DNA from: Escallonia rubra
Taxonomy: Eukaryota > Streptophyta > Magnoliopsida > Escalloniales > Escalloniaceae
Assembly (NCBI GenBank): GCA_033065855.1
Contig: JAVXUO010003111.1
Span: forward strand, 44,834 to 108,833
Length of the DNA: 64,000 bases
Direction: 5' to 3'
Shown: in pieces, positions 23,348-35,987 of the stretch
Numbering within the stretch: the first letter of the stretch is position 1
Layout of the letters: every line of letters starts with the position of its first letter
Made by a program: the position numbers and the translations under genes
Notes under the pieces: generated by a model
Databases searched by the model: none
The model's input: only the letters and a program-made list of their open reading frames with translations
Told to the model about the DNA's origin: nothing

Positions 23348-26300
23348 TGTAACGCCCCCAGAAATCCGGAGCTTTGCCGCCTAGAACTCCCGGGTCGTTA
23401 ACCTATCGGATCACATCAAACTTGTTAAACCTATTCACTAACACATACTTCAAAACATTTAATCGAATATCAACTCCAATTCTTCACATACAATATTACA
23501 AAACTGCTTAAACTTGAACGATTAAGACCTAGGTTCCTTATAAACTCGAGTCCTTATAGAACAGGTTGACAATACTGACCCACGCAGGGATCTCACTACA
23601 CAGTAGTGGTGGGCTCACTAGAATCTATCTCATCCCGAACCTGCTACTGCTTATCATCACTTGCAGAAGGGAGCCAAACGAAGGGTGAGCTTTTGAGAGC
23701 TCAGTAAGGTCGTACAAGGACTATAAAAGAGATTACAACACGATTCCAAAGAATCCGACCGACGATGATTTCTAAAATGATCAAAATTCATCAGAAATAG
23801 ATACCAAAATAGACAAATACAATCACAACAGGTTCCAAAACGATCAATAAAAGATCATTTCCAAAGTCATAATTTCCAGAATACTATAAAGCTTTTTCGA
23901 GGTATTTCAAACCAATTGAGATAATCCTTTCTTAGTCATTTCCATAACAATCATGGTACATATGGTGCGGATAAAATAAATATCAACGTTGATCCTAGGC
24001 GGTTACAATGCCACATAGGCAAAGTTAGTAGTGTACACATGCGTGATGTACCATAATAAATACTAGTCTCATTGGGTACTAGCCTGCTTTTCATGCAGGA
24101 TTCAAACCAGCCTTATACCGCCTCCCCACGGAACAGGTACCTAGGTCAACACATAAAAATCAACAATATCAATATCAATGAGCATTAACATAAGCTCAAT
24201 TCACCAAAATCAGATCGGATTTTCAATAACCATAATATACTGAAATAAGTCATCATTCGGAATTTCAGAAGAAAATCACAAATAAACAGCAAAACGACTG
24301 CGAATAGTTATCGGATTTAGGCACAACAATTCAGAAGAACGGATGCAAATAATTATCAAATTTGCTCAGCATGCAATACAGGCGAGCATCACAAGATTTT
24401 CAAATAATCGATTCAGGTTCAACATTGGGTTTTCTGGGTAATAACATGCTGATATCAGTACATAATTCAGAGTTCGGCATTAGCCATAAGTAGATCAAAT
24501 GAGTACTTACAAGTATGAGTTATCAAAATAAGGGCTCGGATGAAAGTCCTTACCCAGGGTTCAGATAGAATCCCTTACTTGGAACCGCAGCTAAATTATC
24601 CTAACCGGAAGTCTTTAACTTTAACCTAAACGGAACAATCAACTAATTAGAATACAATATATATTACAATATTGTAACTTAATACGGACTCACGCATACT
24701 CCTAAAATGAACCCCCTCACTGGGTATGTAAAATTACCGAAACGCCCCTAAGGTGTGAAATTACCAAAATACTCCTCTCTGACTTAAATCACCAAAATGG
24801 TCTTCTAGTAAGCAGAATCACTATAATAACCTTACCGTACTCAATTTTACCCAAAAATACCTTTCTTAGGTCAAATTACCAAAATACCCCATCGGGGTGA
24901 CAAATTACCAAAACACCCCTTCTCATACTTGAATCACAAAACAGCATTCCCGCAAGTAAAATCACTCAAACAATCTTATTGTATGTGAATTCACCTCAAA
25001 ATACATCTTTTATGTAAAATTACCAAAATACCCCTTCAGGGTGGTAAATTACCAAAATACCCCATTTACACTTAAATCATCAAAATGACCTTTCCGTAAG
25101 CAACATCACTAAAATATCCTTACCGTATGTAAATTTACTAAAAAATACCCTTTATGGATAAAATTACCAAAATAACCCCTAGGGGTGGCAAATTACCAAA
25201 ATACCCCTGGGGGTTTCTGGCACTGGAAAAATCCCAAAATATCTTAAAACACTATTTTAAGCATCCTGATGTCATTTTTGGACTAAAAAGTCTTTTAGAA
25301 ATTTTTGCCAGAAAATTCCGAATCGGTATCCAGATCTAGCCTTAAAAAGCCAGTTTCGCGAAAAATACATATTGCCCTCTGAATGATCCAAAATTATAGA
25401 ATATGAATCATATCAGTAAAATAAGATTTTTTCTTAAATTTTTAGATAAAAAATAGCTTGGTTTGCTATGATAAATAATTCGATAAATTTCTTTAATCGG
25501 TACCCCAATTTAGCGCCCTTAGCGAACACCATAAATTCTCAAAACATTCCAGAGCGTACGTTTCGTAAAAAAATTTGGGATTACTGTTTTGGACATTGTC
25601 TAATTTTGGCCCTAACTATTTATAAAAAGTTGTGGAAAAAACTGCCTAAAGTAAATTTCTGTTTTTAGGGACGATTACACTTAATATGCAGATTTGAACA
25701 CATGTTATCACACCTTTTTCACACACATCATCTTCTTCCTTCAGCTGCCGTGACCCACTCTACACACCCATAATTCGCAAACGCACATTTTACCATGTTT
25801 CTAACTTCTAGACCTAACCTAAATCCAATCTAACACTAATCTAACATATATAATTCCATATACGTGATTCATTACCTCTAAGCTTCCATACCCGAACCAT
25901 AAACACCCAAGAACACACCTTGCACACACACTCACACACAGCCGTAGTCACGCACCCTTCACCTAACACACTAAACCCCTCAACAACTCATTGAAATCCA
26001 TCCCATCCCATCCCCCCCTCATACTCATTCATTAACATATAATCCTGCAAATCATGCTCATAAAATAGCTGAACACACACACATGAACACCTGCAAACTC
26101 CCCCATTGTCTAACCGTGTTCACGGCCACCCCATCCATTGTGCGAAGCTCAAACTCTCTCCCAAAAATTGAAATTGCAAACTAGGGAAGAGGAAAAAAAA
26201 TTACCTTCAAGTTCTTTTTCACTCTCTCTCTCTCTTTCTCCGAATTATTCTGCTGAGATTCCCCCACCCACGAAGGTCCCCGGTTTTTCTCCTCTTCTCT

Positions 26301-26681
26301 GTTTATGTTCTCTGTTTTTTTTCTTGTTCCTTTCCCAAAATGGAAAGGTTCTCTTTTTTTTTCTCTTTCCATTTAGGATAGAACCAAACTAATCATAAAA
26401 AAATAACATCACATGACTCATCATAGGAGGTGGCATCTCCTTACCTGGAATTTCTGAAAAATTGACACATAAGGCTAAATTTTCAAAAATTACAAAATAG
26501 CCCCTCAAGTTCCAAAATTTACAATTATGCCCCCAAAGTTTTGAAAATTACATTTTGCCCTGAAATCTTTTTAAACTTTGATACCCTACTAACACTCGAG
26601 CATTGCTCAAAATTATAGCCCTTTTATTTTTTGGAGCCTAGATGGTTATTTTTATCGGCTCCCGAAGTTCAGGATATTACA
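23348..26681 (+). mobile_element. solo LTR (or LTR-only relic), Gypsy Tekay-like, 3.3 kb
   Basis: The left end is TGTAACGCCCCC and the right end GATATTACA, the TG...CA ends of a plant Gypsy (Tekay/Del-type) LTR. Flanking 5-mers are ATGGG (23343-23347) and GTGGG (26682-26686), one mismatch. No polyprotein lies inside, and LTRs of 3-4 kb are usual for this clade. It interrupts the minus-strand gag relic. Long pyrimidine-rich DNA near 26215-26360 may be the promoter end. Confidence 0.65.
24690..25215. repeat. degenerate ~40-bp tandem repeats inside the solo LTR
   Basis: The words AAATTACCAAAATACCCC and variants (AAATCACCAAAATGGCC, AAATCACTAAAATATCC) recur about a dozen times at roughly 40-bp spacing. 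The array looks like an old tandem expansion. No coding signal. Confidence 0.75.
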
Positions 26682-26686
26682 GTGGG

Positions 26687-27040
26687 ATACTTCAACATTG
26701 GGCCTGGACATAAAGCCCGTTTCTTCATCATACTCTTCCTCGACAGTGAAGGCCTTACCTTTCATCAACTCTTCCAATGTAATAATGTTGCAAACCTGCC
26801 GCAGAAAATCACATGCTGAAACTGACTGAAGTTGCTGAGTGGCTGGAACAATAAAGGTGGTCGGGCTCTTCACTTGTTGGCTATCATCAATTAAATTAAC
26901 CCCATGAGGCAGCAGGGGTTCTTTTTGGACATTAGGCTTGGCAGGAGGATAAACTTCGCCTTTGTCAATAAGGTCTTGGATGGCATGCCTGAGCGTTATG
27001 CAACTCTCTATGGAGTGTCCTTTACCTTAGGCAGTGGTGC
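26687..27040 (-). pseudogene. Gypsy gag relic, C-terminal part
   Basis: On the minus strand the frame from 27040 reads as plant Gypsy gag downstream of a zinc knuckle: ESCITLRHAIQDLIDKGEV (compare GHSTEEC-LKDAIEDLIRKG), then SVSACDFLRQVCNIITLEEL and KGKAFTVEEEYDEETGF. It is cut by an LTR on each side. Its upstream part lies at 35256-35857. Confidence 0.7.
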
Positions 27041-28284
27041 ATTCATGTCACGACCCAAACCCATGCGTGGGCCCGTGAATTAGGCTCGTCACAGGCCGCA
27101 GGCCCACTGGACTCCAACCAAGGGTTCTGCTTGGCCTTACTCGCTAAAACCAATATGAACTGTAGTAGAAATTAAAACTTCTACAAACTTTAATTACATT
27201 TTCATATTTTTATTTGAATACAACACTTATGCTAAAACTCTTCATAACTCTGATTTGTCAACAACTAAAACTAAACCAACCATCTAAATATTAGCGACTC
27301 ATTCAATGCAGTCTCTGTAGCTTCGCGCCAAATTGTCCCTTCCTATACTCCTCACACTCACCTTACTTTCAAACCTGAAATGATAAGTAAGAGATGAGCT
27401 TCCAGGTGCTCAGTAAGTAACCAATGATTCAACTACGTGGATCATAGCATGTCAGAAAATAACTCACAATAAATTATAGCAACATTTTAAAATCTAAAAT
27501 CATAAGTAATCATCCGATAAATGAAATAGAGTACATGGAACAAAACTAAGGTATAAATCATTAGCATAACACCTCACGACAATCAATTTCATCCCAACAT
27601 CAGCTTAAACGATATGTTGCGGTCAACGTACGAGCCTCCCTGACTAGGACCCGAAATCCCTCCTTCATCCGGGATAAATAATTCTGTGGATGTAAGGGCA
27701 AACCACGAGCAACAGTACTGTGCATCAACGTACAAGCCCCGTTGACTAGGGCCCAAAATCCTACTTTCCCCCGTTGGATATGGGGCACAACAATCGAATA
27801 AACAAAATCACTTTTTGGTTCATCGTAAACACAACCACTCATCAGTTGATGGTCAAACCATCCTCATACGCTTTTCGATAGTTTTCAAATTGTTCAAAAT
27901 TCACAATAACGTCAAATTCCAAAACATCTCACTTGTACCAAACATTTCAAATCTGAGGTCCATTTCAATTTCTAAACAAAATATCATTTACATGTTGGTC
28001 CGATTTTTCATGAGAAATAAACTACTAAAAGCTTTTTGGCAAATCAAGCCAGGGCAGTTAAACGTAATTAAAATAGTCAAAGTTGATAAACACCACTTTT
28101 AAACGGTAGATAAACATATACTTTATATATAAAAATACTAGTTGAATCAAAAGGTCACTTACTTGACGCTGCGCATTTCCATATCAAAATCTCCGGAGCA
28201 ACGATCAGGCTGCTACATCTGGCGAAAAGAACCGTCAAGGCCATTATTTTATCTCCAAATTCCCAGATTTATTATAATTTAAGG

Positions 28285-30678
28285 GCCTAATCCCAAAACT
28301 GTATCCTCAAGTTTACCCCAAATACAACTTTAGTACCCAAGTTTGAATGTGTGCCAAAGAAGTACCCAACTTTTAAAAAGCGTACCAAATCAGTACCTAA
28401 GCTGACGGAGCACGGATTCCGTTAAAAAGTCAGAAGAGTAAGATTGTCATTATTAAAAAAAAGACATAACGTATGTCCTATGACCACGTGGCCGTCCTTT
28501 TCTACATTTTCAATACAAATTGATTTTTTTTCTCCTCTCTCTCTCTCTCTCCTTCTTCTTCTTCTTTCTTTCTCTCTCTCATGTGCAGATCCATCACCCA
28601 CTTTTTCTCTCTTTTTTTCTTCTTCTTTCCTCTCTCTCTCTCTCACACACACACAGGGGCGGAACTACGCTTGTATAAGGGGGGGCTATAGCTCCCCCTG
28701 AGATTAAAATTTTTAAAAAATATATATATATAGTGTTTTTTTTTCATTTTCCACTTTTCCTTTCTCTCTCTCTCTCTCTCCTCCTCTCTCGGCCGGTTCA
28801 TAGTCTTATAGTCACCGGACAGTCGCTCAGTCGGACACCGGTCGGCGGTCGGTCGCCGTCACGCCGTGGCGTCAGTGAAGCTCTCACGCCGTCACCGTGA
28901 CGCCGGCATCTCTCCTCCAGTCCTCATCTCTCAGCCACCGCAGCTCACCGCCCGCACGCCGGTACCACCCACCGACCCACAGCCACCGCTGTCCTCCTCT
29001 CTCGGCTCTCTCAGCCACCGCAGCTCATCGCCCGCACGCCGGCACCACCCACCGACCCACGGTCGTCGGCTCAGCTGGGCTCTCATCAGTTGGTCGCCGT
29101 CCGTCCTCCGATTCCGAAGCACGAAGCCGGCGAAGGCCCTCCTCAGTCCGGCGGTCCCCACCCCAACTCCGGCCAGTCCCCACCCAACTCCGGCGACTCC
29201 GGCCAGAACAGATCTGGGCGGCAGATCTAGCTTAGATCTACCGTCTACAAGCCGGCGCACGAACCGAGGAAGTTCCGCCACTACCGTTCGGCGGCCACGA
29301 CGCTTGAAATAGTGAAATTGCAGATCTGACTTTGAGTTTCAGTCACCGACAACGACGCCGTTTCTGAGGACCGAGGTCAGTGTGCATTTTGAACAATTTC
29401 TTTTGCTATTGAGCATTGATTATTTGATTAATAATTTTAGGTTGTTAGTTGTGTATTTGATAATTTAGATTACTAATTGATGCTTTATGGATGTTAATCG
29501 TGCATTGAGCACTTAGATTTGAGATTGTTGATGGAGGATGAGACCCAATTGAATTTTTATCCCATTTGAGTATTGATTATTTGATTGATAATTTTAGGTT
29601 GTGTTAATTATGCATTTAAAAATTGAGATTATTTTCATGCTGATTATATGTTGTTAATTGTGCATTGAGCATTTGAGAATTGAGATGGTTGATGGAGGAT
29701 GGGACCCAATTGGATTGAGATGTCGGATATGTGATTTAGTTGAATGGTGGGATGAAATTAAGTTAATTAGGTTAACGCGATAATAAAACATGACTGGAAA
29801 AGTAAAAGAATAAAATATTTGATTGTCAAGGCCTTCGATATATTTTTAGCCCCCTCTGGGATGTAATCTTGGTTCCGCCACTGCACACACACACACGTAG
29901 ACCCACATCCGCTTGCATATGGCATAATTTTCCCAACTAACAAAGCCATAATTTTCCCTATGTCGGTCACCAATCTCACCAATTTTGAGGTACTAAGTCT
30001 CTTTTACGCTTCCGAGTTAGTTATAACTGTCTTGAGGGCTCAATACCATTCCAGAATATCCCATTCCAGGAGAGCACGTTGATAGAAAGGCCAAAGCTAC
30101 CAACAAATTAGGATATTCCTCAAGCCTGTAAAGCCCAATGAGGGGCTTCTCCTTACAAAGAAAATGCAAGCACATGGCAATATTGTTCATCATATAAGGA
30201 TCAGATGTGAGTGACAAAATTTCGACAAGCTGTGAGACATGATGAGCTCAAATACTCCATAGTAAACAGAAAAAAGAGCTCAGAACAATTGAGAGAGAGA
30301 AGAAGAAGAAGAAGAAGAAGAATTGAAAAAGGAAAGAGAGAGAGAGAAAGTGGGTGTGTGTCTGCATATGAGAGAGAGAAAGAAAGAAGAAGAAGAAGAA
30401 GAAGAAGAAGAGAGAGAGAGAGAGAGGAGAAAAAAAAATCAATTTTTATTGAAAATGTAAAAAAGGACTGCCACGTGGCCATATGATAGACTTTATGTCA
30501 TTTTTCTAATAATGACAGTCCTACCCCTCTGACTTTTTAACGGCATCCGTGCTCTGTTAGCTTAGGTACTGATTTCGTACGCTTTTTAAAAATTGGGTAC
30601 ATTTTTGACAAACCTTCAAACTTGGGTACTAAAGTTGTATTTGGGGCAAACTTGAGGGTACAGTTTTGAGATTACGCT
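28285..30678. mobile_element. MULE with ~250-bp TIRs, non-autonomous
   Basis: Long, well-conserved inverted repeats run from 28285 to about 28540 and from 30678 back to about 30425. Shared words include CAAAACTGTA, CCTCAAGTTT, ACAACTTTAGTACCCAAG and CCACGTGGC. TAATTTAAGG flanks both ends (28275-28284 and 30679-30688), a 9-10 bp duplication. The interior is occupied by a younger hAT derivative at 28654-29883 and by GAA/CT-rich DNA. No transposase gene. Confidence 0.88.
28654..29883 (+). mobile_element. internally deleted hAT derivative of the 11950-15986 family
   Basis: The ends CAGGGGCGGAACTAC and, inwards from the right, CAGTGGCGGAACC match the hAT element at 11950. CACACACA flanks both sides (28646-28653, 29884-29891), so it landed in a CA microsatellite. 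From about 29350 to 29815 the sequence is nearly the same as the complement of 14660-15130, including repeated words about ATGGAGGATGGGACCCAATTG. It then jumps straight to the other terminus. About 2.6 kb holding the transposase is missing. The GC-rich leader carries incidental ORFs. Confidence 0.9.
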
Positions 30679-30682
30679 TAAT

Positions 30683-30901
30683 TTAAGGCATCGTCGACCA
30701 TGACACAACATCTCCGTTGAACATGTCTTCAAGCAACTCAAACGCCGCATTTAACTGTCCAACCTTTACACACCCGCAACTCACCTGTTTTGATAACCCA
30801 TAAAGCATTGTATTCCCCAAAATAACGTTTCTCCCCTCGATCACTATAAATATTCTCTTAACCTCATTCACACCCAACAACCTCCCATTTGGAATGACCA
30901 T
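30683..30901 (-). pseudogene. pentatricopeptide-repeat (PPR) gene fragment
   Basis: On the minus strand a 72-codon frame contains GNTMLYGLSKQ, then GQLNAAFELLEDM, then GDVVSWSTM. This is the PPR plant-combinatorial pattern (in intact genes of the type K-G-L--A--LF-EM--RDVVSW-TMI). The fragment ends at the MULE duplication site. How it came to lie within LTR-derived DNA is unclear; it may be a captured piece. Confidence 0.5.
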
Positions 30902-31159
30902 CGAATAACAAATTTGGGTATAATGAATATATCAACAAAAACTATAATCCTCATTGCTTAAGCCTTAAACCTTGAACCCACCATCAATAGCTCCATGCAC
31001 CCATTCACAATTCCTATTTTCTTTCCTTTCAAGCTCATATCACAGCTTATTACCGACTGATCATGACTTTCTTGGTGCTTTACCGCTTTACTAGGCAAAG
31101 AGGCGGTATGCCCTCATGGCATAACTTATTACCAACTGACTATTCATACTCTCGCTATT

Positions 31160-31900
31160 TATGTACACTGACATACCACACCACAAAATAGCACATACAC
31201 GTTGTTCACACACACAGACACACACACACACTGACTGCATTTACACACACATAAACACATGTGTGTCGTTCCCTGCCATGCACATATACGTTACACAGGC
31301 ACATACGCACCTTGTGTATAAGTACACTCCTTACACATGTACCACTGCACACAATATATACTCACATACTTATAAACATGCACACGCCCACATTACACCC
31401 ACTCGTCCACATTACAATCTCCACGACATATTGTGCATACACACTCTGTACATCGTCGTTCACAAACACACCACCATGTGTAGTCCTCCATGCACATACC
31501 CACTTAATCACAAACACGCAACAATATTTGCACAGCCGCACAAACCCCCCATATAACAACTGCACATACATACATACACCACCACACTTCACATCCGTCC
31601 ACCCACAACACCTGTACACTCACCACATATAAAGACATACACAACGCAGTCCTCACCCAATATACAGCCACACCTCAGTACCCTCATATACACCCTGTTA
31701 CACCTCGTGGTCTGATAACAACTACGCCTACACGTCTGCCACACACACACACACACACACACATACACATCCATCACGCACCACCACGCATACACGATAT
31801 CTCCATACACGTCCAACAACCACACCTGCACCTACCCAAACTCACATACCGTACACCCACCACTGCACACATAAAAACCAACTAAAGTCACTGTAAGCAC
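31160..31900. repeat. CA/ACAC-rich low-complexity tract
   Basis: About 700 bp dominated by CACA, ACATAC and CACAC words, with a pure CA run at 31738-31762. The long His/Thr-rich ORFs here (31161-31632) are translations of simple sequence and are not called as genes. Confidence 0.85.
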
Positions 31901-31914
31901 CGCCATTAGGCCTC

Positions 31915-34545
31915 CACTGTCCACCGAACCAAAATCACAACACCACCAAACCTCGCTTCAAAAACAATTCCACAAAACTAATTCTACGCAATAGTCATGG
32001 GTCCAAGTGGCAATGACACTTGGCGACTATTATGGTTGAACTACGGATGTCCCTTTGACGGTGGGCCGTGCTTGGGTGTCAGGGTGGTCCAGTTGAGGAC
32101 CTATGATGGTGGTCGGTAACGGTTGGTCGCCAGTGGTTATGGTTGTTATGCGTCGACAGTCAAACGGTGGCCGTCTTTTGATGTCGACAGGAGTTATGGT
32201 TGACCGGTGATGGCAGCGGTGCGATGGTTCCGACGCGTAGAGGTGGTCCAGATCTGTGACGACGATTGATGGAGGCGTTGGGTGGTGCGTTTGGTTGACG
32301 TTGGCCGGAGTTGCTCACTGGAGATTGAATGGGTGGTCGGTGATGGCGATCGCACGGCTGCTTGGCGGTGGTAATTGCACATCGGTTAAGCCATGGTGGT
32401 CGCGGAGGTGTTGAGCAGTGGGTTCGGTGTAGACGCAGCCGGAATAGATTGTCGGTGATAGAGTGTGGCTGGCGATGGGGCTGTAAGCGATGGAGCGGCG
32501 CTGCCCAATTAGGGCCGGCTGCCTGCTCACTTCCTCTCTCTGCTGTTTAATTTTTTTTTGTTTTTTTGACTATTTTCTGCTGTCTAGATTATTTATTAGG
32601 GCAAATTACATCTATGTCCCTGAAGTTTGGGAGTAATTACACACGATGACACAATGTTTCAAAATGTAACACTTATATCCATTGACAAACGGAATACAAA
32701 AATACTTAACGATTTTGACAAAAAGACTTGATTGCCCCTGACTTTAAAATAAATTACCCACTTAATTTATTGTTTATTTTTCCTCTCCCCACACCTAGCA
32801 CCCCCCCCCCCCCCCGTGCCCCCACCCCCTCCCCCAACCCCATTTCTGTCACTTCTGCATGAACGGGGTCAAGGACAGCCCCCAATCGCCGCACCCCTGC
32901 TGCAGGGGAGGAGAGAAGAGATGGAGGGGGAAGAGCGACGGCGACGTCGCTGGTGGTGGATCTGCTTTGTTCGGTGAATAACAGAAGGGACTGCTGGAGG
33001 AGAATGGAGCTGCCGGGGTGAGGGAAGGGGCTGTCGACGGGGAGGGAAGAGGCTGTCGGGGTGAGGGAAGGGGCTGTCGGCGGGGAAGGGGACTGCCGGC
33101 GGGGAGGGAAGTGGCTGCCGGGGTGAGGGAAGGGGCTACCGGCGGGGATGGAAGGGGTTGCCGGCGGGGAGGGAAGGGGCTGCCGGGGGTGATGGATTGA
33201 ACCTAATTTGGAAATTAGGTTCACTGTCCACCGAACCAAAATCAAAACACCACCAAACCCCACTTCATAAACAATTCCACAAAACCAATTCTACGCAATA
33301 GTCATGGGTCCAAGTGGCAATGACACTTGGCGACTATTATGGTTGAACTACGGATGTCCCTTTGACGGTGGGCCGTGCTTGGGTGTCAGGGTGGTCCAGT
33401 TGAGGACCTATGATGGTGGTCGGTAACGGTTGGTCGCCAGTGGTTATGGTTGTTATGCGTCGACAGTCAAACGGTGGCCGTCTTTTGATGTCGACAGGAG
33501 TTATGGTTGACCGGTGATGAGTGTTGTGCGGTGATGGCAGCGGTGCGATGGTTCCGACGCGTAGAGGTGGTCCAGATCTGTGACGACGATTGATGGAGGC
33601 GTTGGGTGGTGCGTTTGGTTGACGTTGGCCGGAGTTGCTCACTGGAGATTGAATGGGTGGTCGGTGATGGCGATCGCACGGCTGCTTGGCGGTGGTAATT
33701 GCACATCGGTTAAGCCATGGTGGTCGCGGAGGTGTTGAGCAGTGGGTTCGGTGTAGACGCAGCCGGAATAGATTGTCGGTGATAGAGTGTGGCTGGCGAT
33801 GGGGCTGTAAGCGATGGAGCGGCGCTGCCCAATTAGGGCCGGCTGCCTGCTCACTTCCTCTCTCTGCTGTTTAATTTTTTTTTGTTTTTTTGACTATTTT
33901 CTGCTGTCTAGATTATTTATTAGGGCAAATTACATCTATGTCCCTGAAGTTTGGGAGTAATTACACACGATGACACAATGTTTCAAAATGTAACACTTAT
34001 ATCCATTGACAAACGGAATACAAAAATACTTAACGATTTTGACAAAAAGACTTGATTGCCCCTGACTTTAAAATAAATTACCCACTTAATTTACTGTTTA
34101 TTCTTCCTCTCCCCACCCCCGGCACCCCCCCCCCCGGCGCCCCCACCCCCCCCGCCCCCAACCCCATTTCTGTCACTTCTGCATGAACGGGGTCAAGGAC
34201 AGCCCCCAATCGCCACACCCCTGCTGCGGGGAGGAGAGAAGAGATGGAGGGGGAAGAGCGACGGCGACGTCGCTGGTGGTGGATCTGCTTTGTTCGGTGA
34301 ATAACAGAAGGGACTGCTGGAGGAGAATGGAGCTGCCGGGGTGAGGGAAGGGGCTGTCGACGGGGAGGGAAGAGGCTGTCGGGGTGAGGGAAGGGGCTGT
34401 CGGCGGGGAAGGGGACTGCCGGCGGGGAGGGAAGGGGCTGCCGGGGTGAGGGAAGGGGCTACCGGCGGGGAGGGAAGGGGTTGCCGGCAGGGAGGGAAGG
34501 GGCTGCCGGGGGTGAGGGATTGGACCTAATTTGGAAATTAGGGTT
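31915..34545. repeat. 1.3-kb direct tandem duplication
   Basis: Unit A (31915-33221) is followed immediately by unit B (33222-about 34545), almost identical over about 1,307 bp. B carries 17 bp more, near 33513-33545, where GGTGATG occurs twice; the 17-bp difference equals one interval between those repeats. The junction lies at a CTAATTTGGAAATTAGG palindrome-like word that recurs at the end of B. The duplicated DNA contains part of a MULE, whose 3' end is present only after unit B. Confidence 0.92.
32599..33221. mobile_element. truncated duplicate of the 33923 MULE
   Basis: The left terminus GGGCAAATTACA, preceded by TATTTATTA, is the same as at 33923, but the sequence stops at the tandem-duplication junction and lacks the right terminus. 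It is a by-product of the 1.3-kb duplication rather than an independent insertion. Confidence 0.85.
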
Positions 34546-34882
34546 TTAAAACCCTAATTTGGAAATTAGGGTTCCAGGAGAACCCTAATTTGCAAATTAG
34601 GGTTTCAATAAAATCCTAATTGTGACTTCAAATTAATGCTTGAAATTAAAATTAAAATTTTTTAAAAATATTCAGTATATATAGTATAAGGGGTAGTATC
34701 GTCATTTTAAAAATACATATTGATGACATCATACAAAAAGTACAATTTTTGGACGGAACCCTAAAGGATGGACACGGCTGATACATTTTAAAAATATTTG
34801 GTCACGGAATGTTACATTTTGAAACTCGTTGTCCTTGACTGTAATTATACCCTAACCTCAGGAATATAAGTGTAATTTGCCC
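33923..34882. mobile_element. 960-bp MULE with perfect 9-bp TSD
   Basis: The termini are GGGCAAATTACA and its inverse TGTAATTTGCCC, with similarity extending about 100 bp inwards. TATTTATTA is repeated exactly at 33914-33922 and 34883-34891. The interior is GC-rich, with GGGAAGGGGCTGCCGG-type short repeats (about 34330-34510) and CTAATTTGGAAATTAGGG repeats. No transposase. Confidence 0.9.
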
Positions 34883-35255
34883 TATTTATTAATATGCTTT
34901 CTTTTACTCACTTCCAAAATCTCCTCCTTTTCTTTATCCCCAAATCACTCTCTATCATTTCAAAATCCCACATTTCTCTCCATAGCTCTCTCTCTTATTT
35001 TGAAATAACCAATAAGATCTAGATATTTACATAATAACCCTAATTTAATTATAACTTCTCGAGAGTCAAGGGCTAAGTTTCGTTTATATCTTTATTGCAC
35101 CAACCATTTTTTTTTGTAGCTCTGGTACTATAAATTTTTGATGATAATATTGTTCAAGCCAAACGTCGCTAAGAACTCAAAATAACATCATTCATAGAAA
35201 TTGTCTCTAAAGTAATAATAACCGGCTAACCCTAGGTTCGGGGCATTATAATTCA

Positions 35256-35857
35256 ACTGCGTGAACTTCCTCTTAGGCTTCGTAGTGGCTTCCCATGACA
35301 CTACTTAGGGTGCTTGCACATTGTTGATATTGTTTGCGGTGTCTGGCTTCGACTGTACATTAGAACTCCTCGAGCCTGCTCGATATACCCCTGGCTTCTC
35401 AAGGGAAATGGTTCCCTTATTGATAACATCTTTAATTTGTATGAGGGATCTGATAAGGGCCTTGAATGAGGTATGGTAATGACTGAAGATATAGTCATGG
35501 TATACTGGGAGAAGATTATTCCTGACAATGTTTACCTACTCCTCCTCTGTAGGGCGGTTCACCATCTGAGCGGCCTTGTTTATCCATCTCATGTTAAAGG
35601 CAGACACTGATTCTCTCGACTCCCATTTGGTGGTTTTTAGGTCTCTCTGGGTAATGTCCAAGTCGGCATTGTACTGGTATTGATTGACGAACTCTTTCAC
35701 AACATCTCCCAAGTTCTAACTCGGGCTTCATCCAAAGTGAGGAACCAAATAGAGGCGGCTCCTGTGAGGGTACGGTGAAAAAGCTATATGAACTAATTCT
35801 GATTAACTCTATATTGGGTGTTAGCGCATGCATGTACACTTTTACCCTCCCCAACAA
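35256..35857 (-). pseudogene. Gypsy gag relic, N-terminal part
   Basis: The minus-strand frame reads like plant Gypsy gag (retrotransposon gag domain). It has a FG-S-W--E---WE region (GAASIWFL-type, about 35700-35780), then QYQYNADLDITQRDLK, WESRESVSAFNMRWI, VNRPTEEEQV and SHYHTSFKALI, with frameshifts. The sequence continues after LTR removal into 26687-27040. No protease or polymerase region is in this window. Confidence 0.75.
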
Positions 35858-35987
35858 CTAGCTATAAACGACTAGTTTTAAGAGAAATTTTGGTCTTTTG
35901 TGAACTTTAAAAAATTTATAAATTCACACCCTTTCTTTCATATTTTTCACACCAATCTTCTCTCTCTCTTATCTAAAATTCTACATT

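Larger units (their letters stand above)
27046..35250 (+). mobile_element. second Gypsy LTR insertion, expanded by nested elements
   Basis: The ends are TGTCACGACCC (27046) and GGTTCGGGGCATTATA (ending 35250), the terminal style of Tekay-type LTRs with the last bases mutated. The exact 5-mer ATTCA flanks both sides (27041-27045 and 35251-35255). Removing it rejoins the minus-strand gag relic. Subtracting the nested MULEs and one copy of the tandem duplication leaves about 3.5 kb, close to the other LTR, so this too is probably a solo LTR. Confidence 0.75.

Noticed and set aside
28866-29312. Pro/Ser/Arg-rich ORFs in several frames
   Set aside because: This is the GC-rich leader of a hAT derivative. 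Multiple frames are open at once and none has motifs.
31161-31632. Long His/Thr-rich ORFs
   Set aside because: They translate a CA-rich simple-sequence tract and occur in overlapping frames on both strands.
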